This document shows, in pieces, positions 39,229-51,431 of a DNA stretch of 64,000 bases; the stretch's first letter is position 1; the number at the start of each line of letters is the position of its first letter. The stretch covers positions 88,074 through 152,073 of the forward strand of contig JAODUP010000937.1 in assembly GCA_025642065.1 (NCBI GenBank). The letters are read 5' to 3'. The notes below the pieces were generated by a model. That model made no database searches. It was not told the DNA's origin and worked only from the letters and a program-made list of their open reading frames with translations. The position numbers and the translations under genes were made by a program. The DNA comes from Paralvinella palmiformis. Its lineage: Eukaryota; Annelida; Polychaeta; Terebellida; Alvinellidae.

Positions 39229-40350
39229 ATGATCAGGTTCTCGAAATCAGCAACTATTTGTCTAGTCCTACAGACGTTCTTCATCGGGTCGAGGACATTT
39301 GATTGGGATCCGGAATCAAAAACCTTTAACCAAATCAACGACAAGAACCTGACTTCGATCCCGACCAACATACCAACGGATGCGATAGTGGTCAATCTAA
39401 GGAATAACGCCATCCAGGACTTCACCAGCTTCCCGCGCTTGGACCTAGTCACCGACTTGACGCTGACCTATAACGCGCTGACGGCATTTCCCGATCTGAC
39501 GAACGCCAGCGCCAGTTTGAAATATCTTTTCCTGGGCAACAACAACATCACCCAGATATCTGCCGACCTGTTATCTTCTTTAGATCAGCTGGAGTTATTG
39601 CAGCTATCGAATAATCGCCTGAGAAATCTTCCAGATGTATACATTCCCAATTTGAGATTCTTGCACATAAACGGTAACATTATGAGCGATATACCCCTGC
39701 TCCCATTATTGGGTGCCGATGTTCGACGTTTGGACGCAGGCCAGCAGGCCATCAGTTATGTCGGCTTGGAGTCGCTGAAGGCTATGCCTCATCTCGAGTT
39801 TCTCAACATGGACCAAGCTGGCCTTATGGAGGTACCACCGGTGATGGAGGCGAATCCCATGATCAATTACCTATCACTGATGACCAACAACATCACAGCC
39901 ATTCCGGATGACTTCTTCCTCCATAATCAACAACTGGCGGTACTTTCACTGGAGTTTAATCGTATACGCTCCATTCCGGACGTGTGCCTCTCACCGATTT
40001 CAACATTAATGTGAGTACAGAAGTTGTTCGTTTAGCACAGTAGTGAGAAAGTTTGAATTGATGTTTTGAAAAACGTTCCCACCACAGTATATTAATTTTG
40101 TCGTAGATGAATAATCTATACCTCGTTTCTGCTTATATCGTCTTGTCCAAAGTATAATAATATTAAAATGTAATATATTCCAGTTATTTAACTGGATTAT
40201 TTATATTGGTTAATAAGCGTCGCACCTCGGACTGTTCGTGTCTGAGTCCAATCATCTACCGCAGGGCCCACGAAACACACATACACACACCCACGGGCGA
40301 GGGCACTCACCCGAAAAGACCAGAGCGGAGGTACATACACACATACACAC

Positions 40351-40397
<47 letters not shown>

Positions 40398-43300
40398 TGC
40401 TCTGTAATGATATTGCATACCCCAAATGATGGACATACTGTTAATAACCTCGGATATCATTTAATTTTATCTACGGTTTCTCTTATCTTTACACATACGT
40501 CGACAACGATTTAACAACAATTGGAAAATGTTCCTTTTTAGCTATATTTAGAACGCTTCTGTTCTTAGTTGTTTGTTTGTTTTTGTTTGTCCTTCATGCG
40601 ATTCGGGAGAGACACTTACTAAATGAAACCTCTACGGGTTGGATATCTTATGCTCTTTACAGGCTGTCGGGTAATCCCATTACTTGCGATGAGAAATTAC
40701 TCTCCATCAAAGTAGCCACTGAAATGGGAAAACTTTACGTAGATGGCGTTACCTGTTCTCATCCGACATCACTCCAAGGAAAGCCAATTGCTAACGTCAC
40801 TTTGCAGGAGTTCCGAGGTACATTAAATTACATCCTTATAATTTACTGATACGGCAATCATATGTAGTTGTTAACATTGTTGTTGTCTCAACCAGCAGAC
40901 AGATAATGATATATTGTGTTAATAGTAGTAGTAATAGTAATAGTAGTAATTAAAAAAATTAGAATAGTAATACTAGTATTAATAGTAATAGTAGCAGTAG
41001 TGGTAGTAATCTTAGTAGTAGTAGTAGTATGGTGGTGGTGGTTACAGTAGTAGTAATAGTGGTAATAGTAGTGGTAAGAGTAGTAGTAATATTAGTAGTA
41101 GGAGTAGCAACAGCATCAGTAGAGGAGGTAGTAATAGTTGCAGCAGTAGCATGATCAATATTAACAACAATCATAACAATAACAACAATACTAAGAATAA
41201 CAGGGCTGCTTCTAATGCAGTCAAAAATGTTACTGGTCAGTCAGTCCAATAACGTTTGAGCGTAACAGCTGGCACTCGACAGTAGCAAGCAGTTGGACTT
41301 TTGAATTTCAAAGATTGGATGGCTTCCGGTGGAGCATTTCTGAGCCATCTTACATAGTGTAAAATACTTATATTTTGTGCACAGTTTAATCAATTCACAG
41401 AAAATTCGAATAATAGCTTTCAGTCTGTTTTTTACTGCAAATTATATTCTTATATTCGGCATTTTCGCTTCATCTAATTTGCGTACAGCCATATGTAATC
41501 GGTGAATGGTCTATTCCATTGACCTAACAGAAAACTAGACCGGGCACTAAGGGACAAAAAGCAACGCTGAAGCGGCTGCGCTTCGAGTTTTCAACCTGTG
41601 AATACGAACATTTATTGTGATGTGTGCATTATAATTCTTTCTATGCAGAGAACCTGTATTATTCCTGTCCTATTATATGCCATCAAATATGTAAATGTGG
41701 TTTTATGCAAGTCTGTAGATCTAGTCGGGATCAAACGCCAGAGACGGGCCGGGGGTTGTCGAATAGGCTAAATATAATAATAGCTAGTTAAGCTTCATTT
41801 TCCTCAACCAAACGCTTTAACAGCTTTTAAAAATGTGTTCCTTACCGATGAAAATATATTACTTTGTATTACTTCAACTGCTTTTGCAGCCAACGACACA
41901 ACAAGAATTAACCACTATTATAAGCCAGATTTTAACAGTCCGCTTTCACCTTTTCCCCCAGCGGAAGTTGGGACATGTTTGCTATCAAATCGGCGGGCGT
42001 GCAGGTCAATGGTCGATTCCGTTTTGCGAGATAATGGCAGTTCTTGAAAAGTTTGTCAATAACGAGGGTAATTATCTTCGTTCAAACCGCACGCCATTTA
42101 TCTCGGCTGAAGTTCGCTTGAAAACCGCCGCACGCCATTTATCTCGGCTGAAGTTGGCTTGAAAACCGCCGCACGCCATTTATCTCGGCTGAAGTTGGGT
42201 TGAAAACCCCCGCACGCCATTTATCTCGGCTGAAGTTGTCTTGAAAACCGCCGCACGCCATTTATCTCGGCTGAAGTTGGCTTGAAAACCCCCGCACGCC
42301 ATTTATCTCGGCTGAAGTTGTCTTGAAAACCGCCGCACGCCATTTATCTCGGTTGAAGTTGGCTTGAAAACCGTCGTGTACGATTTGATGAATATTCACC
42401 GGGCTGACAGACCGAAGCTTGGAACACTGAACGGCCATTAACAACCATGTTTTCGGTGTCTTATCAGTGACAGCCGCATCATGACTCAACGACTAAAAAG
42501 AGGTATTTTCTAACAATAGGGTTTTTAAGCACGCAATTCTTCTTAGGCTAAACAAACTTTCTATTTCTTAATGACCTTCGAAGGGCTCATCCGTGGGTTA
42601 TCTGCGTGATGGATAACGGTTCACTACCACCCGAGTTCGAACCTCGGCGTGGACATATCTAAAGGGTGTTTCTTCGACTTCGCTTCATCACCTTTGCAGG
42701 TCGCGCGGCCCATTTAGCCTACCATGTGCACAAAAGTGGCCGTAAAACATTAATTAATATCATAATCATCTTAATCTTATTGCCCTTCGCAAAGGGGTCA
42801 ACATTTCTCCTACACAACGGTGTATTAAATATGTACCGTTTATGACTGGAACCGAATAAAACGTATAGGCGCAGTAAGGCGAGCAAGAAATGTGCTGTAT
42901 TATTAGGCTTAACAACCTGGATCGAACAACCGGAGTGATACCAGACTGAGGAGTCTTGTAAAACTGTGCAAATAAACAACTAGAAAACTTACACGTCCGA
43001 TAGGCGTTCAAAATTGATAATAATAATAAATGTAATAATAATAATAATAACAATAATAATAGTAATAATAGTTTGTATACACATCGATTAATGATATACC
43101 CCCTCCCCCCCCCCCCAAAAAAAAAAGACTAATCAAAGGCCGATTGAAAAGTTAGATTCAAAAGAATGATAACATGATTAATATATGCCTTAGAGTAACC
43201 TTCTTACAGGTTATATATGGCGCTATATAAATTTTGTATATTATTATTATTATTATTATTATATATTTTTATTATTATATTTTGTGTTGAAGAAAACAGA

Positions 43301-43632
43301 TTTCATATTAACACCACTGGTAACTGCGTTATGTATGTGTCATATTTTGTTTGGTTTTTATAGGAAGAAGTCAGGATTACCAAGGTAGTCACGACGTTCT
43401 CTATAAACTACGCGGACCCCTTTATTTCTGCGACAAACCAAACATCGCAGAAGTTGTACCAAATGTCAACAAAATGATGTGCGCTCTATTGTGTACACGA
43501 AGCATACACTGTGATGGATGGTCTTATGAGCCGGACACATCAAGACCAGGTTATGGTAAATGCGGTCTCGTCATGTGGGGCAGTCCTTCGGCAGTTGATA
43601 CGTCAACATTTGATGTTTTTTATGGAAAATGA
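39229..43632 (+). CDS. Secreted LRR protein with PAN/Apple-like C-terminus
   Basis: Three exons: 39229-40010, 40663-40817 and 43364-43632. They total 1206 bp (401 residues), with GT...AG introns in phases 2 and 1. The start at 39229 is chosen because it opens a signal peptide (MIRFSKSATICLVLQTFFIG); the frame also continues upstream without an ATG. About eight LRRs follow, including LTYNALTAFPDL, LQLSNNRLRNLPDV and LEFNRIRSIPDV. Exon 2 adds the C-terminal cap LSGNPITCDEKLLSIKV with VTCSHPTSLQGK. Exon 3 has a cysteine pattern CALLCTRSIHCDGWSYEP and GKCGLVMW, as in PAN/Apple folds, which bind protein or carbohydrate. No transmembrane segment or GPI-like tail is visible, so the product is probably secreted. 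LRR proteins of this kind usually act in recognition; any immune role is inference. A decayed paralogue lies 16 kb away on the opposite strand. Intron 2 holds triplet repeats, a 41-bp minisatellite and two retroelement pieces. Confidence 0.88.
40350..40396. repeat. (TA)n microsatellite in intron 1
   Basis: About 20 TA units. The flanking CA tracts make the overlapping short frames artefacts. Confidence 0.95.
40920..41205. repeat. TAG/TAA triplet-repeat tract in intron 2
   Basis: Degenerate trinucleotide array (tag, taa, tgg) of about 280 bp. The overlapping frame rich in Thr and Leu is its translation. Confidence 0.9.
42083..42376 (+). repeat. 41-bp minisatellite, seven copies, in intron 2
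   Basis: The unit is gcacgccatttatctcggct followed by gaagttggcttgaaaaccgcc. The last variable bases alternate between copies (cgc, ggc, ggg, gtc, ggc, gtc, ggc), suggesting that a two-unit block was copied. Because 41 is not a multiple of 3, it cannot encode a protein repeat. Confidence 0.95.
42600..42775 (+). repeat. SINE-A in intron 2 of the LRR-PAN gene
   Basis: B-box-like GAGTTCGAACCTC at about 42632-42644, then the family body gcggcccatttagcctacc and tail ccgtaaaacattaattaata. The head is partly decayed. Confidence 0.8.
43210..43275 (+). repeat. LINE 3' tail only
   Basis: The sequence tggcgctatataaattttgt followed by (ATT)n matches the 3' terminus of the CR1/L2-like LINE at 31.8-32.3 kb. 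It is an extremely 5'-truncated insertion, 90 bp before exon 3 of the LRR-PAN gene. Confidence 0.6.
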
Positions 43633-43791
43633 GAAAACATATCCCGGCCACGATATGTAAATCAGGACAAAACCTTTAATTTTGTGCGTGCCTGCGTGCG
43701 TGCGTGCGTGCGTGTTATGTGAAGCGGGGAATTAATTCTCAACATTTTTACTTGAAGGCACACAATAAGATGTCTTGTAACAGGATTAAGT

Positions 43792-43866
43792 GTAATCGAG
43801 CTATCATAGGTTAAGTGCTAAAACGCTTAGAAATGGGCAATTTGTAATCTATGATAGCTCGATTAC
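43792..43866. repeat. Perfect 18-bp inverted repeat, 39-bp loop
   Basis: The arm gtaatcgagctatcatag (43792-43809) is repeated exactly inverted at 43849-43866. Pairing continues imperfectly outward (ggattaagt against ttatcc). It lies 160 bp after the stop codon of the LRR-PAN gene. It could be a small hairpin RNA, a decayed foldback element or a 3' UTR structure. Confidence 0.85.
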
Positions 43867-43879
43867 TTTATCCGACAAA

Positions 43880-45288
43880 GATGCACGTTTCTCGGGTCGA
43901 GATGGCCTAAGCTATAATCAGTACAACTTCATATCCGTTTTTCTGCGATTCGTTTCTAAACACCAGATAATTACATTCCGATAGTCAGCCGATACATAGA
44001 TAATAGTTAGACCCTATTCAGATGATCATGTATTGTGATCTGTTCAAGTGATACGAAATCAATCATTCCAGCAGAATACCACAGCACACCTTAACAATAG
44101 ATACTCTCCCTCTTCTACAATGCAGTGGCGTTCTTTGCTTCAGGTCTTTTTGTTGTTGTTGCCGTTTTGGGGCTAATTTTTGCATCGCTGTCTGGGTATC
44201 TGTTGACTTTGTGGTAATTGTCTAGAAAAATCAGAAAACGTCAGCAACCTCATCAGAATATATTCAAGGTGACTGTCTAGACTGGGATAAGCTGTTGTGG
44301 GATTAAAGTAATATCTGACCTGCTCCGTAACACTGTAAAGGCATAAATGCACATTTGTGTCCCTCAACCGCGAGAGTTTTTCGGTCAGTACACCATACAT
44401 TGGATACGAGCTTCAACATTTAAATAGTTTGTTCTAGACACGAATCCAAACAACTGCAGGCTTTCCAGAGCAAGGATATGGATGTTGTGAAAGCTAACTG
44501 AGGACGGAGCACGTATATTTTGAAACAAACACATTATTAGATGTATGACTAGCTGGGGGGGGGACCATTGACGCTGTCGTTTTACCAAACGGAACTCATC
44601 TGGCAACTCCCTCATTAAATTCTAAAATGTAAAACCACAGTAATGTTAGTCGGTGCCAACATAGACACAAGCATTTTGCGATAACAAAGTGAACCGTACG
44701 AGGACATTGATTGGTGTATTTGCGTAAACGTGGATCAACAGAGACAGACTGGGATCCATCTGCCGACTTTCCCACTATCTATCTATATATATATATATAT
44801 ATATATATACCCAAGACAATATTCCTGAATTTTGTTCGATTTCGACCCGTTTCAAAGGATTGCGTTAATAATAATGGTCGATTATCGTTTATTTGCTGCG
44901 TGTTGCATGTCAGAAGTGTAACCTAACTATTTTGTCGGCTTTCGGCTATTGGTAGCTTGATGAAGTCGCCAAGATGTTCGTAACAAACGACATAAAACGC
45001 AGCACTACACGATGGGACTGGAATGTTGTAAACCGATTACTTTCTATGGGTCGTAGTAGAATCAAGTACGGACTCTCCCGTTTCCAATTATATCCAACCG
45101 TTATTACGCACGTTTATCGATGAAGCGTTCTTGTTTTGATCGAGTTCGATAGCGTGTTACTATGGTAGAGGTATCTAATCCATAAAACAAATAATATACC
45201 TGGCTAAAAATAGTCGGTCAGCATTGTTTTTCAAACACTACGATAGCTATGAACAAGGTACCCATTTATAGAATCGTTTTACAATCAA

Positions 45289-45326
<38 letters not shown>

Positions 45327-46500
45327 TTGGGTGTGTTCGTTTGTTGAGACAAGAAACTATATTACAAAAGAAATTTATTTCAGATATTCGTTTTTACGTG
45401 CGAGTGTTATATTTATAACTAAATGTATCATCTTATGATAAGATGAGATTAACCACATGGAGCTTTATAGATATACAACCATTTCGTCTTCAGAGCTTCA
45501 TAAATTCGTCAAACTCTCGCTGTAGAAATTCCACAAAAATCGGATCGAACTCACGTGGAGCTTATAGACCATGTACTCCATTAACGATAATGATGCGATA
45601 TGATATTTGTAGCCATTGTTTACGTGTGGTATTCTATCTTCTTCGTTATTTGTACAGTTTAATAAATATTGAAACAAACCTGTCGAGTTTTAATTCGGTG
45701 CTGGAAAGAACTTCGAGCAATAACACGGGACCGGTGATTCCTCGACATTATCGGCTAAGCTTAGAAGTGCTAGGTCTCTTAAAAAGTGTAAATCTCTTAT
45801 TAAAACATCACCCGTTCAAGGTTGATTTCATCGAAAAACATTATGTTGATTGTTGAAATATCTCGTCGTGTTTCCATACATCTTATTTACGGTATTACTG
45901 TAAGGCGCATTTAAATGACCCATGCAAGCAAAGGTATATCAACATTATTATTATTAATATTACTATTTATCATCACCATTATCTTCCATCAACATATCCA
46001 CCTATCCCAAATCATCTTCAGTCACTGTCTCCACCATTCAACACTTCTTTCGTATTAAACAGCATTACCGAAGATGTACATAATGAGAAAGTGACCCGGA
46101 TAAGACGACCATTAGCTGTATCGTCGAGTCCGAGACAGTTATTGTTCTGTATTGATCCGGCTCCGAGACAATGATTCGAGTACTGATTACCTTTGGTAAT
46201 GTGTTATTTCTCATCAAGTTGATGTTTCTTGTCGGAGTTTCTCAATACGATGTTTATCAGTCTTACGAGCTCCGTCCGTTTTCGTTCGCATTTCTAACCG
46301 GAGCCGTGTCTATCTTTTTAACATTTAAGTAAACTTTCTCTTACGATCTGCGGTTTCATATCCTTCGCGGCGGGTCGATTTGTCAGCTGGTGTTTTTTCA
46401 CAACTTGATCATCGCTTCTTACGAAGAATGACATCGCCAGTTCAAATAAAAATTCATATAACTTATAAACATCACCTCTGTGGCTTCATGGGTCATAGTC
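43880..46500. other. No recognised gene
   Basis: Contains a (TA)n run at 45291-45324, a shorter one at 44783-44809 and the 19-bp palindrome tcatcttatgataagatga at 45429-45447. It also contains one unusually long open frame, listed separately. Confidence 0.5.
45443..45856 (+). CDS. Hypothetical 137-codon open frame
   Basis: The longest frame of its region, from ATG to TGA without interruption. It includes a hydrophobic stretch (CSHCLRVVFYLLRYLYSLIN) and basic, serine-rich flanks. I recognise no domain, splice site or start context. It may be chance in this AT-rich DNA. Confidence 0.15.
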   Translation: MRLTTWSFIDIQPFRLQSFINSSNSRCRNSTKIGSNSRGAYRPCTPLTIMMRYDICSHCLRVVFYLLRYLYSLINIETNLSSFNSVLERTSSNNTGPVIPRHYRLSLEVLGLLKSVNLLLKHHPFKVDFIEKHYVDC

Positions 46501-46501
46501 A

Positions 46502-47000
46502 TAATAATAATAATGTATATTTAATAAAGCGCCCTTACTAGCAGAAGCCATTCAACGGCGCTGTACAAATAATACGTATTGTAATAATACCTCAAATAAT
46601 GTCTGTAAAACCCCTGTAATTATTTAAAAGATAATAATTATTTATCGGTGAAAGCACCTAGAACAAAAATTTTAAATCTGTTCTAAAAACACACCTAAGA
46701 GACGACACATTTCTAATATCTGCCGGCAACCTGTTTCACAAAGTGGGGGGCTGTAACACTAAACGCACAATCACAATATGACTCGAGCCGAGACACTGGC
46801 ACCTGCAATATCATTAATAGATTTATAAGTTATTAATACAATCTTGAAATGGATACGCTGTCTAACAGGTAGCCAATATAGATTTTGAAGAGTTGAGGCG
46901 ATATTACCATATTATCGAGTATTTGTCACTTTGCGAGTTGCACTATTCTGAATTCGCTGAAGGCGATTAATGTCATAATCAGATATGTCATATAACAGAG
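46502..47000 (-). pseudogene. LINE-B 3' fragment with internal deletion
   Basis: The tail (ATT)n with tttaataaagcgcccttact lies at 46502. It aligns with the copy at 37.3 kb, except that about 90 bp are missing between cactggcacctgcaat and atcattaatagattta. It ends near 47000 at gatatgtcatataacag. Confidence 0.85.
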
Positions 47001-47004
47001 ATGG

Positions 47005-47200
47005 TCATGTTGTGCGGGAGATCGGAGTTTCGAATCCCGGCTGTGACACCATAATAATAGGAGAAAGGTTTCAGACAACTAGACAAGTTTTCTCTGCCGA
47101 ATATGGCATCTATTGTAAATTTGTTTTGAATTCGTCCTCGTAGTGAAGCAGTGAATTATAGACCAGATGGGTCTCCCTCATTTGAGATGCGATCCATTTT
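47005..47200 (+). repeat. SINE-B with B box
   Basis: B-box-like GAGTTTCGAATCCCG near 47022-47036, then tatggcatctattgtaaatt, attatagaccagat and ctccctcatttgagatg. It inserted directly after the LINE-B fragment. Confidence 0.65.
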
Positions 47201-47474
47201 GGTCATTATTATTATTATTATTATTATCCTTAATTATTATAATGATTTGACCTGGTATATGTTGTTATTCTTTACAGTTCCGACATGTCGAATAAACAAC
47301 CCTTATGAGTTGGGTTGGTTCGAGATGTTTGACCTTGGGACTGGAAACATATGAGGCATATGGCAAAGGGCACCCGACAAGGGAAATAAATCCCATAAAT
47401 CCCATAAATACGAGTGTGAACTGAACTCTAACCTTTGGAATACCTCAAGTAGCACTGGCGTATGGAATCGAACG

Positions 47475-47477
<3 letters not shown>

Positions 47478-47565
<88 letters not shown>
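47478..47565. repeat. (TA)n microsatellite
   Basis: More than 40 TA units, the longest in the window. Confidence 0.95.
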
Positions 47566-47567
<2 letters not shown>

Positions 47568-48600
47568 ATTAATTCGATAACCCGCCTAATAAAGCCACCT
47601 TAATTTAATTCTGATTACCAAGTTACCCTTTGTACAACTAAATAATTTGACAATAACTACCGGCGTTTGTAATACAATGGTAAAATAGCCATATCTACAC
47701 GTATGACCAGTCATAATTATACAAACTATTTATGACCTCTGTGACCTAGGTGTCTGTATCCTTGAAAATCGAGTTCATATCTGAAACACGTTTTGAAAAC
47801 AATAATGCGTTGTGGCCGAGTATTATTGTTTACGACTCTGTGGGGCCCCTTCTTTTGACAAAGTTCCACCCAAGTAGCCATTATACAGCAAATAGCCAAG
47901 ATATTCATTTAGACAAGGGAATGGTCGATAAAATAAGAGTCACGGTGATTTACACATTTACACGCAAGATATAGTAACATACGTACAATTGATCAAGATA
48001 AGTATGTCATTTCTGATTACAAAAATAGGTGAAATTGCCGAAAATATAGAAAGTGAGATTTGCTTTGGAGTTTTAATTTGTTTTAATTTAATACTCCGTA
48101 TTAGATGTTTTAATATTCACTCGGTTTTTTCCCACTATCTACTCGACAAAAAGGTTCTGAAATTTAATGTTGGCATTACTACAATGAATAACAAGTGATA
48201 AAACACACTTTTAATGAAAATGTTTGTTGTTTCTGGAGAAGAATCGTGAGAACATAATTTAGTTTTCTTTTACAAATGATTCTGCCGACATCTGGACGTT
48301 ACAGCATGAGGGCATCATCTGTAAAATGAAATTATTACCCATTAAACCACACAATAGTAGCGAGCAGATAAATATTTGCTGGGGCTTTAAACGAATGATT
48401 TATGTGCAGTACTTTGATAGAGTCCCTTAATAGTTAATAGTAAAATAGGAATCTTGATTTAATTTTAAGGGAATTCGTAATATGTCGTTTGTTGTACCAC
48501 ATTTCGGGTGAATTGAAACTTGATTTTCTGTCGTATGAAGGTCAGTCGTCTCATAACAAATAATAGAAGAACATGATTTTCAACATATATAATTCTCATC

Positions 48601-48673
<73 letters not shown>

Positions 48674-50515
48674 AATATGAAGGGTAAAACGATCACATGA
48701 TACCTGTGTAATGTATTTTATTTCTGATATCCTTCATTACTTACATAGTGTAATACATTGTAATGTAAGTAAATGTATCTTCACTAAAACGGTTATGTTA
48801 AAAACATCAACAATAAGATTGTCTTCCTTCATGTCCACTTTTCAATCAAAGATCGAGTAAATTTGATTACGTGATTATCTTTTCTCCTCCTTCCCCCAAA
48901 TCGTCACATGACCTTCCTCAGTTAAGAAACAAAACAATAATACCGGAACAGGAGACTGTGGATCTGTTACACGTCTAGGAATTGTATACAAGGTCTACTA
49001 CTACATGTTGATCTATGCTTATAGAAGCTTAAAGCTCAAAATTAGAATTGTCTTTGTATAAATCTTTTTTTTTTGCGAGCGCCAATCAACATTCAAAATA
49101 GACCCCAGGATTGACACTTCAGCAAGATTCTTCTTTAGATTCCTTTATGTGATCTACTGTATTTGTGAACATTCAAACAGATGGGTATGTCTCACTCCTT
49201 GACATCGATCATGACCAGTCATTTACAGATATGAACAAAAATATATGTGTCCTCGAAAGAAGACACTTATTTTTACACATCTGTACGCGTTTCATTATTA
49301 TAAGGGATTAAATAGTTAGTTATGTGTGGCAAGGGTTCTTCATGTTGAAAATTAAGCCGAAACTGGGAAATCCAGAAGGATCTTTATCATTTGAGTGTTA
49401 TTGGCCCGGTATTAGACAAACATTTTCATGTTAGTTTCTAAGCCATATATATAATTATATATAGTAGACACAATGGAACGTTTAGTATTTATCCTGGATA
49501 AAGATTTTTCCATTGGCAGGCTCTTGTTCATTGGACGAAATAACCCTGTACCTGAGTATGTGCCACTGAAAGAAAAGATGATGATTGATGGTTTACGGCC
49601 ACTTCATTGAGCTTAAGACTAGTCATGGGCAGAAAGAAGTTCGTACAAGATAACACGTTGTCGTGTTACTAGCTCTGACCACTAGAAAGGAAATTTACAG
49701 GAAAAGGGAGTCATGTGCCAGAGAGAAAAGAAAAGGATTAGAGGCGGTGATTGAATGCTAAGAAATGGAAAAGATTATGATGTGGAAGAAGGGGTTAAAA
49801 TCGAATGATGGACAACAATCGTGAAGGTACAAAGCAAGCAGGCTAACACAGCTGTAAAAGGACAGAACAGTACACATCGTAAACATCTTCCCGGTCTAAA
49901 TAGGTTCTCCATCACTTACTGTTTGTAGGATGGCACTGATGTAGATTTTTATAGAATTAGTCAATGATTCCGAAAAAGTCAGACATCGTATATCTCGCTG
50001 AGATGGTGACAAAGCGTCAGTTACGATTGAAGACATTGGCAGAGGATGTGAAAGAAACGCCAAAAGAAATGAAGCAGGGGAGATGGACGGGCAGGAGTCT
50101 GTTTGTTAATTAAAAGTCTTAAAGCGAACATCAGACGGACACATTTCAATCCCAGAATATTGATGGCAGTTCTCATATCATGTGATCCTCACTGAAAGAT
50201 AGAAAACGAAACGTGATCAAACATTAATTGGGGTCTCGTAAAGTACATCAGATATCACAGTATCTCTGTAAAACCAAATAATTCGGACGATTATTCAGGC
50301 AAAACAATGATAGCGTAAGAGCTCAGACGAAATAGAATTAATTTATCTGCCAATATATCTCTGAGGAAAATACATCAGAAAGCGTTCTAGAAGAGATTTT
50401 GAGTCGGCCACCAAGTAGTCATTAATTTAAATTTAAAGGAAAAATCAAAGACAAATTATAATACATTTGGTCAAACATTCGGCTACGGGTTAATAAACAA
50501 CAACAACAAGAATAA
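47566..50515. other. No gene recognised
   Basis: A second long (TA)n run lies at 48604-48670. At 49573-49600 gatgattgatggtttacggc is a SINE-A 3'-end remnant (- strand). The remainder has only short unsupported frames. Confidence 0.5.
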
Positions 50516-50519
50516 CAAC

Positions 50520-50650
50520 AACAATATTAATAATAATAATAATAATACTGTTTATTTAATGAAGCGCCCTTATTAGCAGGAGCCATTCAAAGGCGTTGCA
50601 CAGCGATGCCCCAAATAATATGTCTGTAATAACGCAATAAGAAATTTAAA
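50520..50650 (-). repeat. LINE-B 3' terminus, severely truncated
   Basis: (ATT)n then ttaatgaagcgcccttatta and ccccaaataatatgtctgta, as in the other LINE-B copies. Only about 110 bp of the element are present. Confidence 0.8.
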
Positions 50651-51027
50651 TGATCCTTGTTTTCCTTAAATAACGATGGAACCAGCACAGACCTTTTGTC
50701 TAGTTCTGCAAATATTAAACAGTAATTTCAAGAATTTTAAAATACAAATATTATTTAAGTGAATGATTGCTTTGGGGTAATTCTTGTCAACCGCCTTTAC
50801 TTTTAAATTGAATAACTCTTATCTAAATACACATATACATGCATGTGACATGTACCCTTTAAACATATTTAGAAATACATTAAATAAAGACTAACCAATT
50901 AACATTTAACAAAGACGTCCTTGCTTTGTTAAATCCAACATAGCTTGTCTATCTAAATCTTCATCTAAAAATATACAATACAAATATAGAAAATGTATTA
51001 AAAATAAAGTAACGTAAATAATTAATG

Positions 51028-51431
51028 TTGTGGATGGATGAATGTTGTTTAACGACACATCGGCACAATTTAGGCCATTCAGTGTCCTAGAACGTTTCTA
51101 AATAAAACCGTTTTAGCGAATCTTTATAAAAAGTTAAAAAGCCGGATTACTAGTATTGATAAAATGTTTGTATAAGCTAGGGTGTAAATTGTTAAGTATA
51201 AATGGTAAATATACATCGGTGTATAGGTGTATAAACTTGTTAAACAGATAAAATCAGATTCTTAATCGTCCAACAGGGTAAATGTGAAATATAGAAGATA
51301 ATGACTAGTTTTGACTAGATTTCTGATAAAAGAGAAGACCTGCTTCTATAGAGGAAATAAAAGGTAGCGTTATAACATTGACTAGATGTTCTAACTTAAA
51401 ATAACTAGTATTAATAAGAAAAGATCAACTA
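51028..51431 (-). repeat. Truncated Nimb-type LINE 3' UTR, interrupted by LINE-B
   Basis: About 400 bp nearly identical to 56695-57100 of the near full-length Nimb element (ggccattcagtgtcctag, ataaaagagaagacctgctt, ttgactagatgttctaactt). It is cut at about 51431 by a + strand LINE-B. The next 25 bp of the Nimb sequence reappear at 54801-54825 beyond that LINE. Confidence 0.9.

Noticed and set aside
41833..42162. 109-codon frame with a hydrophobic, signal-peptide-like start in intron 2 of the LRR-PAN gene
   Set aside because: Its C-terminal part runs into the 41-bp minisatellite and another frame is equally open. No domain is recognised.
42083..42376. Possible CRISPR-like array
   Set aside because: The units are contiguous, with no unique spacers, in an intron of an animal gene. 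It is a minisatellite.
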